Of a DNA stretch of 40,721 nucleotides, positions 18,710-26,865 are shown in pieces (the first letter of the stretch is position 1; every line of letters begins with the position of its first letter). The notes beneath the pieces are model-generated. The model ran no database searches and was not told the DNA's origin. It saw nothing but the letters and a program-made list of their open reading frames with translations. Source of the DNA: an uncultured Prevotellaceae bacterium. Lineage in GTDB: Bacteria; Bacteroidota; Bacteroidia; Bacteroidales; Bacteroidaceae. Position numbers and translations under genes: made by a program. The DNA is taken from positions 1 through 40,721 of the forward strand of contig CACXQL010000053.1 in NCBI GenBank assembly GCA_902769805.1, read 5' to 3'.

Positions 18710-21475
18710 TTAATGTGCTTCCAACCAGTTTGTTCCAAAACCACTATCTGCTACAAGTGGAACTTTCATTTCAAAAGCATTCTGCATCTCTTCGAGTACG
18801 ATGCGCTCCACCTTTTCCTTCTCATCAGGATAGACGCTGAAGTTGAGTTCGTCATGTACCTGGAGAATCATCTTGGAACGGATATTCTCTTCCTTGAAAC
18901 GTTGGTAGATATGAATCATAGCTACCTTGATAATATCGGCAGCAGTACCCTGAATAGGAGCATTAATGGCATTTCGCTCAGCGAATCCACGCACTACAGA
19001 ATTCGCACTATTGATATCTGGTAGATAACGTCGACGACCAAATAGGGTAGTGACATAGCCCTGTTGGCGAGCTATTTCCTTGGATTTCTCCATATAATTA
19101 TGTACCTGTGGGAAAGTGTTGAAATAACCATCTATCAGCATCTTAGCTTCGTCTCGAGGAATATCCAAACGCTCAGCAAGTCCAAAAATAGTAATACCAT
19201 AGATAATACCAAAGTTAGCGCGTTTGGATTTTGTACGTTCATCACGTGTGACTTCTGAGATATCTTTCTTATAGATATTCGCAGCAGTTGCAGCATGCAA
19301 GTCCTTACCCTCACGGAAAACGTTGATCATATTCTCATCACCAGATAAGTGAGCCATCACACGAAGCTCTATCTGACTATAGTCTGCAGAGAAGAAAAGA
19401 CAGCCAGGCTCAGGGATGAAAGCCTTACGAATCTCTTTTCCATCTTCTCCGCGAATAGGGATATTCTGCAGATTAGGATCAGAAGAAGACAGTCGTCCTG
19501 TTGCTGTAATGGTCTGGTTAAACGAGGTATGGATATGTCCTGTACGCGGGTTAATCAATTTTGGAAGTGCGTCGATATAGGTTCCAATGAGTTTTTTTAG
19601 TCCACGATGTTCTAAGATGTCTGCAACAATCTCATGTTTGTTTTTTAATTGTTGCAGTACTTCCTCTGAAGTCACATACTGACCAGTCTTGGTCTTCTTT
19701 GCCTTCTCTACTATCTTGAGTTTGTCAAACAGTATCTCACCTACTTGTTTTGGTGATGCGATATTGAATGACTGACCAGCGAGTTCATAGATACGTTGCT
19801 CGATGTCATTCATCCGAGTGGTAAACTGTTTGGATGTCTCAGCAAGCGATGCTGTATCCAAACATACACCATTCATCTCCATCTCTGCCAAGACAGGCAT
19901 TAACGGCATCTCGATATCATAGAATAACTTTTCGCATTCGTGTTTCTTCAACTCTATTTCTAACTTGTTTTTGAGTTGAAGGGTGATATCTGCATCTTCA
20001 CAGGCATATTCGTAAATATCAATAGGGGAGAGGTCACGCATGGAACGCTGATTCTTTCCCTTGGGTCCTATCAGTTCATCAATATGGATAGTCTTATAAT
20101 GCAGGTATATTTCTGCCATATAGTCCATGTTATGATGCAGTTCGGGTTGAATGAGATAATGAGCTATCATAGTGTCCCACATCTTACCTTTGAGTTCGAT
20201 GCCATAGTTACGCAACACCTCTAAGTCATATTTCAGATTTTGACCTACCTTCATTATTTTCTCATTCTCATAAACAGGTCGGAAAATCTCAACTACTTTT
20301 AGAGCCTCTTCATGATCAACAGGTACAGGGACATAAAAAGCCTTGTGTTCTTCCACAGAGAAACTCAATCCAACCAATTCTGCGTCAATAGCGTTGGTTG
20401 AGGTAGTCTCTGTGTCTAGAGTGAGAAAATCTTTTGTCAAGAAAAAATCAGTTAATTTCTTCATTTCCTCCTCATTATCAATGAGTTGATATTCGTGAGG
20501 AGTCGATTTTAACGTCTCATAATTCGAAAATTCTGGCTCAACTGTCCCGTTGGTCGAAAAATCGGCAAACAAATCGAGTTGTCCATTTACAGGTGTTGAT
20601 ATTTTTTCAGGTTTTTTAAGAATCTTGTTAGCAAGCGTTTTAAATTCAAGTTCTTCCATCAACAGCCCTAATGCTTCCTCATTTGGTTCTGAGATTTTCA
20701 ATTCATCAAGATTCAGTTCGATGGGAACATCTGTTTTGATGGTTGCGAGGAATTTCGACATCTTAATATCATCCACATGTTCCTCGACTTTTGTCTTAAG
20801 TGCACCTTTCAGTTCAGAGGTACGACTCAATAGTTGATCAATGCTTCCAAATTCGTTGAGGAGTTTGACAGCAGTCTTCTCTCCAATTCCAGGACAACCC
20901 GGAAAGTTGTCTGCAGAGTCACCCATCAAAGCCAGCAAGTCAATGACAGCTGCTGTCGAAGGAATGCCGTATTTCTGTTTTACCTCTTCAGGTCCCATGG
21001 TCTCATAACCACCTCCATGACGAGGACGGAAGATGAAGACATTCTCTTTTACCAGTTGTCCATAGTCCTTATCGGGAGTGAGCATATAAGTCGTCACTCC
21101 TTGAGCACCAGCTTTGGTAGCAAGGGTGCCGATGATATCATCTGCCTCATAGCCGTCAACTTGCAAGATAGGGATATTCCATGCTTTCAACAGATCCTTG
21201 ATGATGGGTACAGCCTTACGGATATCTTCTGGGGTTGCTTCCCTTTGAGCTTTATATGCAGGGTAGGTCTCACTGCGAAAAGTAGGGCCATGTGGATCAA
21301 AGGCGACACCCAGATGGGTGGGTTGTTCTTTAGTGAGTACTTCTTGCAGGGTATTGACAAATCCCACAATAGCTGATGTATTCAAGCCCTTTGAGTTGAT
21401 ACGTGGGTTCTTGATAAAGGCGTAATACGAGCGATAGATGAGCGCATAAGCGTCTAAAAGGAAGAGTTTTTCCAT
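18710..21475 (-). CDS. polA: DNA polymerase I
   Basis: This 921-residue enzyme works in Okazaki-fragment maturation and excision repair. Residues 1-290 are the 5' nuclease (LLDAYALIYRSYYAF, QVDGYEADDIIGTLA, DSADNFPGCPGIGEKTA). Residues about 340-520 are a 3'-5' exonuclease domain that keeps the DxE signature (LTLDTETTSTNAID) and GQNLKYDLEVL, so proofreading is likely active. The rest is the family A polymerase: SADYSQIELRVMAHLSGD (motif A), DERTKSKRANFGIIYGI (motif B) and LQVHDELNF (motif C). The length is normal. It is divergent from the polyprenyl synthetase gene with an 87-bp shared gap. Confidence 0.98.
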   Translation of the reverse strand: MEKLFLLDAYALIYRSYYAFIKNPRINSKGLNTSAIVGFVNTLQEVLTKEQPTHLGVAFDPHGPTFRSETYPAYKAQREATPEDIRKAVPIIKDLLKAWNIPILQVDGYEADDIIGTLATKAGAQGVTTYMLTPDKDYGQLVKENVFIFRPRHGGGYETMGPEEVKQKYGIPSTAAVIDLLALMGDSADNFPGCPGIGEKTAVKLLNEFGSIDQLLSRTSELKGALKTKVEEHVDDIKMSKFLATIKTDVPIELNLDELKISEPNEEALGLLMEELEFKTLANKILKKPEKISTPVNGQLDLFADFSTNGTVEPEFSNYETLKSTPHEYQLIDNEEEMKKLTDFFLTKDFLTLDTETTSTNAIDAELVGLSFSVEEHKAFYVPVPVDHEEALKVVEIFRPVYENEKIMKVGQNLKYDLEVLRNYGIELKGKMWDTMIAHYLIQPELHHNMDYMAEIYLHYKTIHIDELIGPKGKNQRSMRDLSPIDIYEYACEDADITLQLKNKLEIELKKHECEKLFYDIEMPLMPVLAEMEMNGVCLDTASLAETSKQFTTRMNDIEQRIYELAGQSFNIASPKQVGEILFDKLKIVEKAKKTKTGQYVTSEEVLQQLKNKHEIVADILEHRGLKKLIGTYIDALPKLINPRTGHIHTSFNQTITATGRLSSSDPNLQNIPIRGEDGKEIRKAFIPEPGCLFFSADYSQIELRVMAHLSGDENMINVFREGKDLHAATAANIYKKDISEVTRDERTKSKRANFGIIYGITIFGLAERLDIPRDEAKMLIDGYFNTFPQVHNYMEKSKEIARQQGYVTTLFGRRRYLPDINSANSVVRGFAERNAINAPIQGTAADIIKVAMIHIYQRFKEENIRSKMILQVHDELNFSVYPDEKEKVERIVLEEMQNAFEMKVPLVADSGFGTNWLEAH

Positions 21476-21603
21476 AACAAGTTCTATTTTCTGCGTAAAA
21501 TTACAAAAATATTTCGCAATATCCCGATATTTTCACTATTTTTGTAACAAAATTCAATGAAAATGGATTATTTGTCACTCATTAAGCAACCAATAGAAAA
21601 GGA

Positions 21604-22488
21604 TTGCTCTCAGAGGCCTTGTCGCATATCTGTCAACGGGGTGGTAAACGGATGCGTCCAATGTTAATGCTGTTGACAGCGAAGAACTATGGGGGAGTGT
21701 CGAGAGTTACCCAGTATTCTGCTGTTGGATTGGAGCTTTTGCATACGGCATCTCTGGTGCATGATGATGTGGTGGATGAGAGCGGAGAGCGTCGTGGTCA
21801 GGCATCAGTGAATGCTACCTATAATAATAAGGTAGCTGTCTTGGTAGGTGACTATATCCTTTCAACGGCTCTTCTGAAGGTAGCTCAGACAGGCAATCAG
21901 CGTATTATCGAGTATCTTGCCGAACTGGGTCGTACCTTGGCTGCTGGTGAGATTCTGCAGCTTTCGAATATTCAGAATCAGGAATTAAGCGAGGAGGTAT
22001 ACTATCAGGTTATCAAACAGAAAACGGCAGCCTTGTTTGAGGCTTGTGCCGCTATTGGTGCTATCTCTGCCGGTGCTTCTGACGAGGAGATAAAGAAGGC
22101 TTCAGATTTTGGACAGACCTTAGGTATCATGTTCCAGATTCGTGATGATATCTTCGATTATTATGACTCTAAGGAGATTGGTAAACCTACTGGTAATGAC
22201 ATGACAGAAGGTAAGTTGACACTGCCTGTTATCTATGCTTTGAATAATTCTGATTTTGAATCCATGCATACGCTTGCTAAAAAGGTTAAGGCTGGCACGA
22301 TTAATCCTGACGAGATAGCCGTATTGGTGGAGTTTACCAAGCAGCAAGGAGGTATTGAATATGCTGAGAAACGCATGCAGGAATTCAGTCAGATATGTAT
22401 GAACTACATCAACGGCAGTGTCCATGAAAAAGCTGTCAAGGATGCCTTGACAGCCTATGTGGATTACGTGATAGAACGTAGACTTTAG
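21604..22488 (+). CDS. Polyprenyl diphosphate synthase, N-terminus disrupted
   Basis: A trans-prenyltransferase that chains isopentenyl diphosphate units, giving quinone or undecaprenyl-type precursors. The aspartate-rich motifs are LVHDDVVDESGERRG (FARM) and FQIRDDIFDY (SARM). GGKRMRP near the N-terminus and GKPTGNDMTEGKLTLP near the C-terminus are also present. The frame opens without a proper ATG; TTG at 21604 is the first plausible start. Just upstream, ATG at 21563 encodes MDYLSLIKQPIEKD, the usual start of Bacteroidetes homologues, but in another frame. About 20 residues that normally lie between are missing, so a deletion with frameshift near 21598-21604 is likely. The gene overlaps deoC by 4 nt at its 3' end. 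Confidence 0.88.
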   Translation: MLSEALSHICQRGGKRMRPMLMLLTAKNYGGVSRVTQYSAVGLELLHTASLVHDDVVDESGERRGQASVNATYNNKVAVLVGDYILSTALLKVAQTGNQRIIEYLAELGRTLAAGEILQLSNIQNQELSEEVYYQVIKQKTAALFEACAAIGAISAGASDEEIKKASDFGQTLGIMFQIRDDIFDYYDSKEIGKPTGNDMTEGKLTLPVIYALNNSDFESMHTLAKKVKAGTINPDEIAVLVEFTKQQGGIEYAEKRMQEFSQICMNYINGSVHEKAVKDALTAYVDYVIERRL

Positions 22489-23378
22489 AAAAATTTCGTT
22501 TCTTCTCCTACAATCTCACTGAGTAACAGATTGGCTAATCTTGAAGTACCCATGCGGAACCATTGGTTTGTTAGCCAACGCTCACCCAATACTTCCTTGA
22601 CGATAGTGTAGTAGATGAGTGTGTCCATCACACTATTTAAGCCGCCAGCGGGTTTGAAACCAATCTGGATACCAGTCTTGGTGAAGTATTCCTTAATAGC
22701 CTGACACATGACGTAAGCTGCCTCTGGGGTAGCCGCAGGTTCTAACTTACCTGTAGAGGTCTTGATATAGTCAGCTCCGCCATACATCGCAAGGATGGCT
22801 GCCTTCTTGATATTGCTGGCAGTCTTTAGACAGCCAGTCTCCAAGATGACTTTCATCTTGTGGTCACCACATACAGCCTTCATCTCTGCAATCTCATCAG
22901 CCACATCCTCGTAATTACCACTGAGGAATTTGCCTACGGGTAATACCATGTCTATCTCTGTGGCTCCATCCTTGATAGCTAATGCTGTCTCGGCAATCTT
23001 AATCTCTGGGAAGGTCTGTGAGGATGGGAAACTGCCTGATACACAAGCAATTTCGACTCCGTCAACCTCTAATGTTTCACTCACAGTCTTGGCAAAACAG
23101 GGGTATACGCATATGGTGGCGACATGGGGCAGGTCAGGGTAGGTCTCGTCAAACTGGTTGACACGCTCTGTGAAAGCCATCACACTCTCTTCTGAGTCGG
23201 TGGTCTTGAGGGTCGTCAACTCGACACTTCCCATGAGGAATTTCTTCACCTCAGGAGTGTCGTTCTCATGCACTTTCTCTGCGATGATCTTGCGGACGGC
23301 ATTGCTTACTTCCTCGTCGCTGATATTGGTATCGTAAAGGTTTAAAGCCTTCTCATACTTATTCTCTGTCTGTTCCAT
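22485..23378 (-). CDS. deoC: Deoxyribose-phosphate aldolase
   Basis: This 297-residue class I aldolase cleaves 2-deoxyribose 5-phosphate to acetaldehyde and glyceraldehyde 3-phosphate in deoxynucleoside catabolism. Key segments are VATICVYPCFAKTV, GATEIDMVLPVGKFLSGNY, KVILETGCL and DYIKTSTGKLEPAA, whose Lys forms the Schiff base, then IGFKPAGGL. The frame stays open 69 codons upstream through the mazG region, but that extension is not protein-like; the ATG at 23378 (MEQTENKYEKALNLY), 4 bp after mazG, is the start. It is last in a leftward cluster running from sodB. Confidence 0.95.
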   Translation of the reverse strand: MEQTENKYEKALNLYDTNISDEEVSNAVRKIIAEKVHENDTPEVKKFLMGSVELTTLKTTDSEESVMAFTERVNQFDETYPDLPHVATICVYPCFAKTVSETLEVDGVEIACVSGSFPSSQTFPEIKIAETALAIKDGATEIDMVLPVGKFLSGNYEDVADEIAEMKAVCGDHKMKVILETGCLKTASNIKKAAILAMYGGADYIKTSTGKLEPAATPEAAYVMCQAIKEYFTKTGIQIGFKPAGGLNSVMDTLIYYTIVKEVLGERWLTNQWFRMGTSRLANLLLSEIVGEETKFF

Positions 23379-23382
23379 CTTC

Positions 23383-23703
23383 TTATAATTTGTCGTTGTT
23401 GATATGTCGTGTTTTGTCTCTCTTTGTCTTCTTCTCGATATTCTTCTGGAGTTCCTCTGTGAGATCAATGCCGGTCTGGTTGGCAAGGCAGAGCAGTACC
23501 CACAGCACGTCAGCCATCTCGTCTCCCAGGTTGTCTTTCTCTCCTGGTTTAAAGCTCTGGTCACCATATTTTCGTGCGATGACACGAGCCAATTCTCCTA
23601 CTTCCTCTGTTAATACTGCCATATTGGTCAGTTCAGAGAAATAACGAACGCCATAGGTCTTGATCCACTTGTCAACAGTGTCTTGGGCTTCTTTAATAGT
23701 CAT
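23383..23703 (-). CDS. MazG-type nucleotide pyrophosphohydrolase
   Basis: A 106-residue all-alpha NTP pyrophosphohydrolase of the MazG/dUTPase-2 superfamily. The metal-binding pattern is visible as LTEEVGELARVIARKYG (ExxE) and LGDEMADVLWVLLCLAN (ExxD), preceded by TIKEAQDTVDKWI. Such small members hydrolyse non-canonical or excess NTPs. The ATG at 23703 is chosen over the longer open frame because the conserved helix starts there and a 2-bp gap separates it from the upstream gene. The C-terminus is basic (EKKTKRDKTRHINND). With deoC next door, a nucleotide clean-up role is plausible. Confidence 0.88.
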   Translation of the reverse strand: MTIKEAQDTVDKWIKTYGVRYFSELTNMAVLTEEVGELARVIARKYGDQSFKPGEKDNLGDEMADVLWVLLCLANQTGIDLTEELQKNIEKKTKRDKTRHINNDKL

Positions 23704-23705
23704 TA

Positions 23706-23942
23706 TTAGAGAATATTTGTAGTTAGGAGTACTGATAGTGCTATAAGCAATATGAGGGCGATGGCACAATAGTTTGAAGCCTTGTTGTTTTGTTTCCAGT
23801 GGGTAAGGGTCCAAATAGCGGTAAAGATCATGATACCACAACCAATCCAATAAGAATAATAGATATTATCCCATTGGCGTCCTATAAAATATAAGATGAG
23901 TCCAATAACAAACAAACCGTTATTAATTCTGCTTTTATTCAT
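23706..23942 (-). CDS. Small hypothetical inner-membrane protein
   Basis: A 78-residue protein from the ATG at 23942 (MNKSRINNGLFVIGLILYFI). It has three hydrophobic segments: residues about 8-20, about 30-44 (YWIGCGIMIFTAIWTL) and 55-75 (YCAIALILLIALSVLL). No family recognised. It sits between dtd (4-bp gap) and mazG (2-bp gap) on the same strand, so it is almost certainly translated from the shared message. Function unknown. Confidence 0.75.
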   Translation of the reverse strand: MNKSRINNGLFVIGLILYFIGRQWDNIYYSYWIGCGIMIFTAIWTLTHWKQNNKASNYCAIALILLIALSVLLTTNIL

Positions 23943-23946
23943 ATCA

Positions 23947-24399
23947 TTACTCCTTATTTTTTGTATCCATACATATCGTAACTGGTCCGTCATTCAATAG
24001 TTCTACCTTCATGTCTGCTCCGAATTCACCTGTGCCTATAGGTTTGCCTAAAGCATTGCTTAACTGCTTGCAAAATGCTTCATAGAGTGGGATAGAGTGC
24101 TCATGGCTGCCTGCTCTTAACCAGGAAGGACGATTTCCTTTTTTATAACTTGCATAGAGCGTGAATTGACTTACGACTAAAACCTCACCATCAACATCCA
24201 TGATAGAGCGATTCATGACGTGATTCTCGTCGTCAAACACACGCAGTCCTATCACTTTATGCACCAGCCAGTCAACATCCTCGCTGGTGTCTTCCTCACA
24301 GATACCTAACAGGATCAGATAACCCTGTCCGATACTCGAATGCATTTTTCCATTGATAGTAACACTTGCATGCGTTACTCGCTGTATAACGATTCTCAT
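23947..24399 (-). CDS. dtd: D-aminoacyl-tRNA deacylase
   Basis: A 150-residue cytosolic enzyme that removes D-amino acids (and glycine) mischarged on tRNA. The start MRIVIQRVTHASVTI is typical, as are the active-site SQFTLYASYKKGNRPSW and NDGPVTICMDT, which corresponds to the cross-subunit GP motif. Normal length. Forty-five bp separate it from uvrC; a minus-strand TACCTTTG (24404-24411) in that gap could be a local -7 element, though no -33 partner is clear. Confidence 0.96.
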   Translation of the reverse strand: MRIVIQRVTHASVTINGKMHSSIGQGYLILLGICEEDTSEDVDWLVHKVIGLRVFDDENHVMNRSIMDVDGEVLVVSQFTLYASYKKGNRPSWLRAGSHEHSIPLYEAFCKQLSNALGKPIGTGEFGADMKVELLNDGPVTICMDTKNKE

Positions 24400-24444
24400 A
24401 TTGCAAAGGTACGTAAAAACTATGAATTAGTGTGTCATTTAACG

Positions 24445-26268
24445 CTATTTATGAAAATAGTCAAAGACAATCTTTCCTTTGGCTGTACCAAGTGTTTCAA
24501 TGAGGGAAGGAAGTGTTGCCTCCTTGATTCGTTTGACACTCTTATATGTTGTTAAAAGTATTTCTTTTGTCTTGGGACCTACACCTTTGATGTTGTCTAA
24601 CTCACTGTGCAGCGCATGTTTAGAGCGTTTGTCGCGATGGAAAGTGATGGCAAAACGATGTACTTCGTCTTGTAGATGTGTCAAGACGCGGAAGAGTTCA
24701 GAGTCTGTCTTCATACCGATCACTCTTGCAGGAAAACCATAGAGTAGTTCATTGGTTCGATGGCGGTCGTTTTTAGCAAGTCCTGCAATAGGGATATCAA
24801 GCCCTAACTCGTCCTGAACAGCCTGTCGAATTACTTCCATTTGTCCTTTACCACCATCTGCCACAATGAGGTCGGGTAGGGGTTGACCTTCTTCTATCAG
24901 ACGATGATACCGCCTCCATACTACTTCTTTCATAGATGCGTAATCATCTAGACCCACTACAGTTTTAATATTATATTTGCGATAGTCTGTCTTTGAGGGT
25001 TTCATCTTCTTGAAGACGACACAGGCTGCAACAGCATCGGAACCACTGATATTCGAATTGTCGAAACATTCTATCTGGTAAGGTAGTTTGGGCAGATGTA
25101 ATAGATCTTGCAACTCTTTCATTAAGCGAACGGATTTCTGTTCTGGATTGAGTTTCTCCGCTTGTTTCAGTCGGTCGAATTGATACTGTTTTCCATTCAT
25201 TAATGAGAGATCGAGAAGCTTCTTCTTGTCACCTCTCTGAGGTACTGTGATGGTAACCCCTTCGAGGTCTACATCTATCTCTTGGGATAGGATAATCTCC
25301 TTAGCACGACTTTTGAAACGCTCTCGCATCTCTACGATACCTAATTGTAATAATTCTGCATCTGTTTCATCGAGTTTTTTCTTGTATTCAAAAGTGAAAC
25401 TCTGGTTAATTTGACCATTGGAGACGTGAATATAGTTGATGTAAGCGACTTTCTCGTCATTAGTAATCGAGAGAACATCGACATTGTCAATAGTCTGGCT
25501 GACAACCTCACTTTTGGTGGCAAATTGATCGACAAGAATGTATCTTCGCTTGAGTTCTTCTGCTTCCTCAAAACGTAACTCCTCTGCAAGACGCATCATC
25601 TCGTCTTTCATTTGTCGCAGTACTTCACGTGTGTTGCCTTTAAGAATCTCTTTCGCTTGTTCGATATTCTTCAGGTAGTCTTCATGAGACTGCTTAGCAA
25701 TACAAGGAGCTTGACAGTTTTTGATATGATACTCTAAACAAACCTGATATTTCTGTTGTTCGATACCTTCTTTTGTGATAGGGAATCGACAAGTTCTCGG
25801 ATGATATAGTTTCCTGATAAGGTCGAGAACGGTATGCATGCTACCTACATGGGAGTAAGGACCATAATATGTGCCCCACTTTTTATTTATGGTACGCGTG
25901 GAAAAGATACGGGGTAAATACTCTTTGGTGATACAGATAGAAGGATAGGTCTTACCATCTTTCAATAACACATTATAGCGAGGATTATACTTCTTGATGA
26001 GTGCATTCTCTAAGAGTAATGCATCCTCTTCTGTATTCACTACTGTATAACTGATATCATGAATCTTCGATACTAAGACTTTGGTTTTGAAGCGATCAAC
26101 TTCTGTATGAAAATAGGAAGATACACGAGACTTCAGGTTCTTTGCTTTACCTACATAGATAATGATACCTTCAGCATCGTAATACTGATAGCTGCCGGGC
26201 TTTTCGGGCAGGGCACTCACAATGCTCTTGAGCCTCTTCAAGCGTTCCTCGTTCTCTTCCTTTGTCAT
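24445..26268 (-). CDS. uvrC: Excinuclease ABC subunit C
   Basis: A 607-residue nuclease of nucleotide excision repair that cuts on both sides of a UvrAB-marked lesion. Residues about 15-95 are the GIY-YIG domain (EKPGSYQYYDAEGIIIYVGK, KNLKSRVSSYF). A UVR helix follows (EMMRLAEELRFEEAEELKRR), then the RNase H-like domain (IECFDNSNISGSDAVAACVV, DLIVADGGKGQ). A C-terminal helix-hairpin-helix (LDNIKGVGPKTKEILL) completes it. Length normal. A parS palindrome lies in the 23-bp gap between its ATG and the end of apt. Confidence 0.98.
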   Translation of the reverse strand: MTKEENEERLKRLKSIVSALPEKPGSYQYYDAEGIIIYVGKAKNLKSRVSSYFHTEVDRFKTKVLVSKIHDISYTVVNTEEDALLLENALIKKYNPRYNVLLKDGKTYPSICITKEYLPRIFSTRTINKKWGTYYGPYSHVGSMHTVLDLIRKLYHPRTCRFPITKEGIEQQKYQVCLEYHIKNCQAPCIAKQSHEDYLKNIEQAKEILKGNTREVLRQMKDEMMRLAEELRFEEAEELKRRYILVDQFATKSEVVSQTIDNVDVLSITNDEKVAYINYIHVSNGQINQSFTFEYKKKLDETDAELLQLGIVEMRERFKSRAKEIILSQEIDVDLEGVTITVPQRGDKKKLLDLSLMNGKQYQFDRLKQAEKLNPEQKSVRLMKELQDLLHLPKLPYQIECFDNSNISGSDAVAACVVFKKMKPSKTDYRKYNIKTVVGLDDYASMKEVVWRRYHRLIEEGQPLPDLIVADGGKGQMEVIRQAVQDELGLDIPIAGLAKNDRHRTNELLYGFPARVIGMKTDSELFRVLTHLQDEVHRFAITFHRDKRSKHALHSELDNIKGVGPKTKEILLTTYKSVKRIKEATLPSLIETLGTAKGKIVFDYFHK

Positions 26269-26275
26269 ATAAAAC

Positions 26276-26289
26276 GTTTCACGTGAAAC
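26276..26289. promoter_or_regulatory. parS site (ParB-binding palindrome) 1
   Basis: GTTTCACGTGAAAC is a perfect 14-bp palindrome, flanked by C and G. It matches the widely conserved parS consensus (TGTTTCACGTGAAACA) except at the outer bases. It fills the gap between the uvrC start and the apt stop. ParB/Spo0J would load here to organise origin DNA for segregation and recruit SMC. parS sites usually cluster near oriC. Confidence 0.85.
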
Positions 26290-26291
26290 GA

Positions 26292-26822
26292 TTATGTTGT
26301 CATGATAGTTGTCACATCTACCAAACCTTTAAACAAATCTCTTCCGTGCAGTCCCTCATCCCTTATCTCAATGATAAAGTTCATGTAGATTTCTTTGGGT
26401 TTAAAGTACTTTACTAATTTGTATGTTGCCAAGGCCGTTCCTCCTGTAGCGAGGAGATCATCATGAATCAAGACGACATCGTCTTTTTGAATAGAGTCTA
26501 AATGCATTTCAATCGTATCAACACCATATTCTTTCGAAAAGGATTCCTTGATAACAGTAGATGGCAGTTTGCCGGGTTTTCTTGCCAACACAACTCCCGT
26601 ACCTAATTTGGCAGCAAGGGCTGCTGCCATGACAAAGCCACGGCTTTCGATACCAACAATTTTTGTGATGCCCTTGTCTTTGTACAACTCGTACATCTCG
26701 TCAAGTATGGTTTTCATACACTCAGCACTCTTAAACAGTGTTGTAACATCTCGGAAATTAATACCTTTCTTGGGAAAGTCTGGAATACAACGAAGATTCT
26801 CTAGTAATACTGGATTATTCAT
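26292..26822 (-). CDS. apt: Adenine phosphoribosyltransferase
   Basis: A 176-residue enzyme that salvages adenine with PRPP to AMP. It has PDFPKKGINFRDVTTLF, GIESRGFVMAAALAAKLG, ARKPGKLPSTVIKESFS and the PRPP loop VVLIHDDLLATGGTALATYK (DDLLATGGT). ATG at 26822 (MNNPVLLENLRCIPDF) is preferred over an in-frame ATG 12 codons earlier, because the family starts near here. The gene is bracketed by two parS palindromes, one in each flanking gap. Confidence 0.96.
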   Translation of the reverse strand: MNNPVLLENLRCIPDFPKKGINFRDVTTLFKSAECMKTILDEMYELYKDKGITKIVGIESRGFVMAAALAAKLGTGVVLARKPGKLPSTVIKESFSKEYGVDTIEMHLDSIQKDDVVLIHDDLLATGGTALATYKLVKYFKPKEIYMNFIIEIRDEGLHGRDLFKGLVDVTTIMTT

Positions 26823-26851
26823 AAGCATATATAATATTATTAATCGTAAAT

Positions 26852-26865
26852 GTTTCACGTGAAAC
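26852..26865. promoter_or_regulatory. parS site (ParB-binding palindrome) 2
   Basis: A second perfect GTTTCACGTGAAAC, preceded by T, giving 15 of the 16 consensus bases. It lies 576 bp from the first, in the gap between mnmG and apt, and abuts the mnmG stop codon (26866-26868). Two sites this close in one orientation-neutral pair are typical of a parS cluster. Confidence 0.87.

Noticed and set aside
23379-23585. N-terminally extended deoC overlapping mazG
   Set aside because: The 69-residue extension is a shadow of mazG, and a well-placed ATG exists at 23378.
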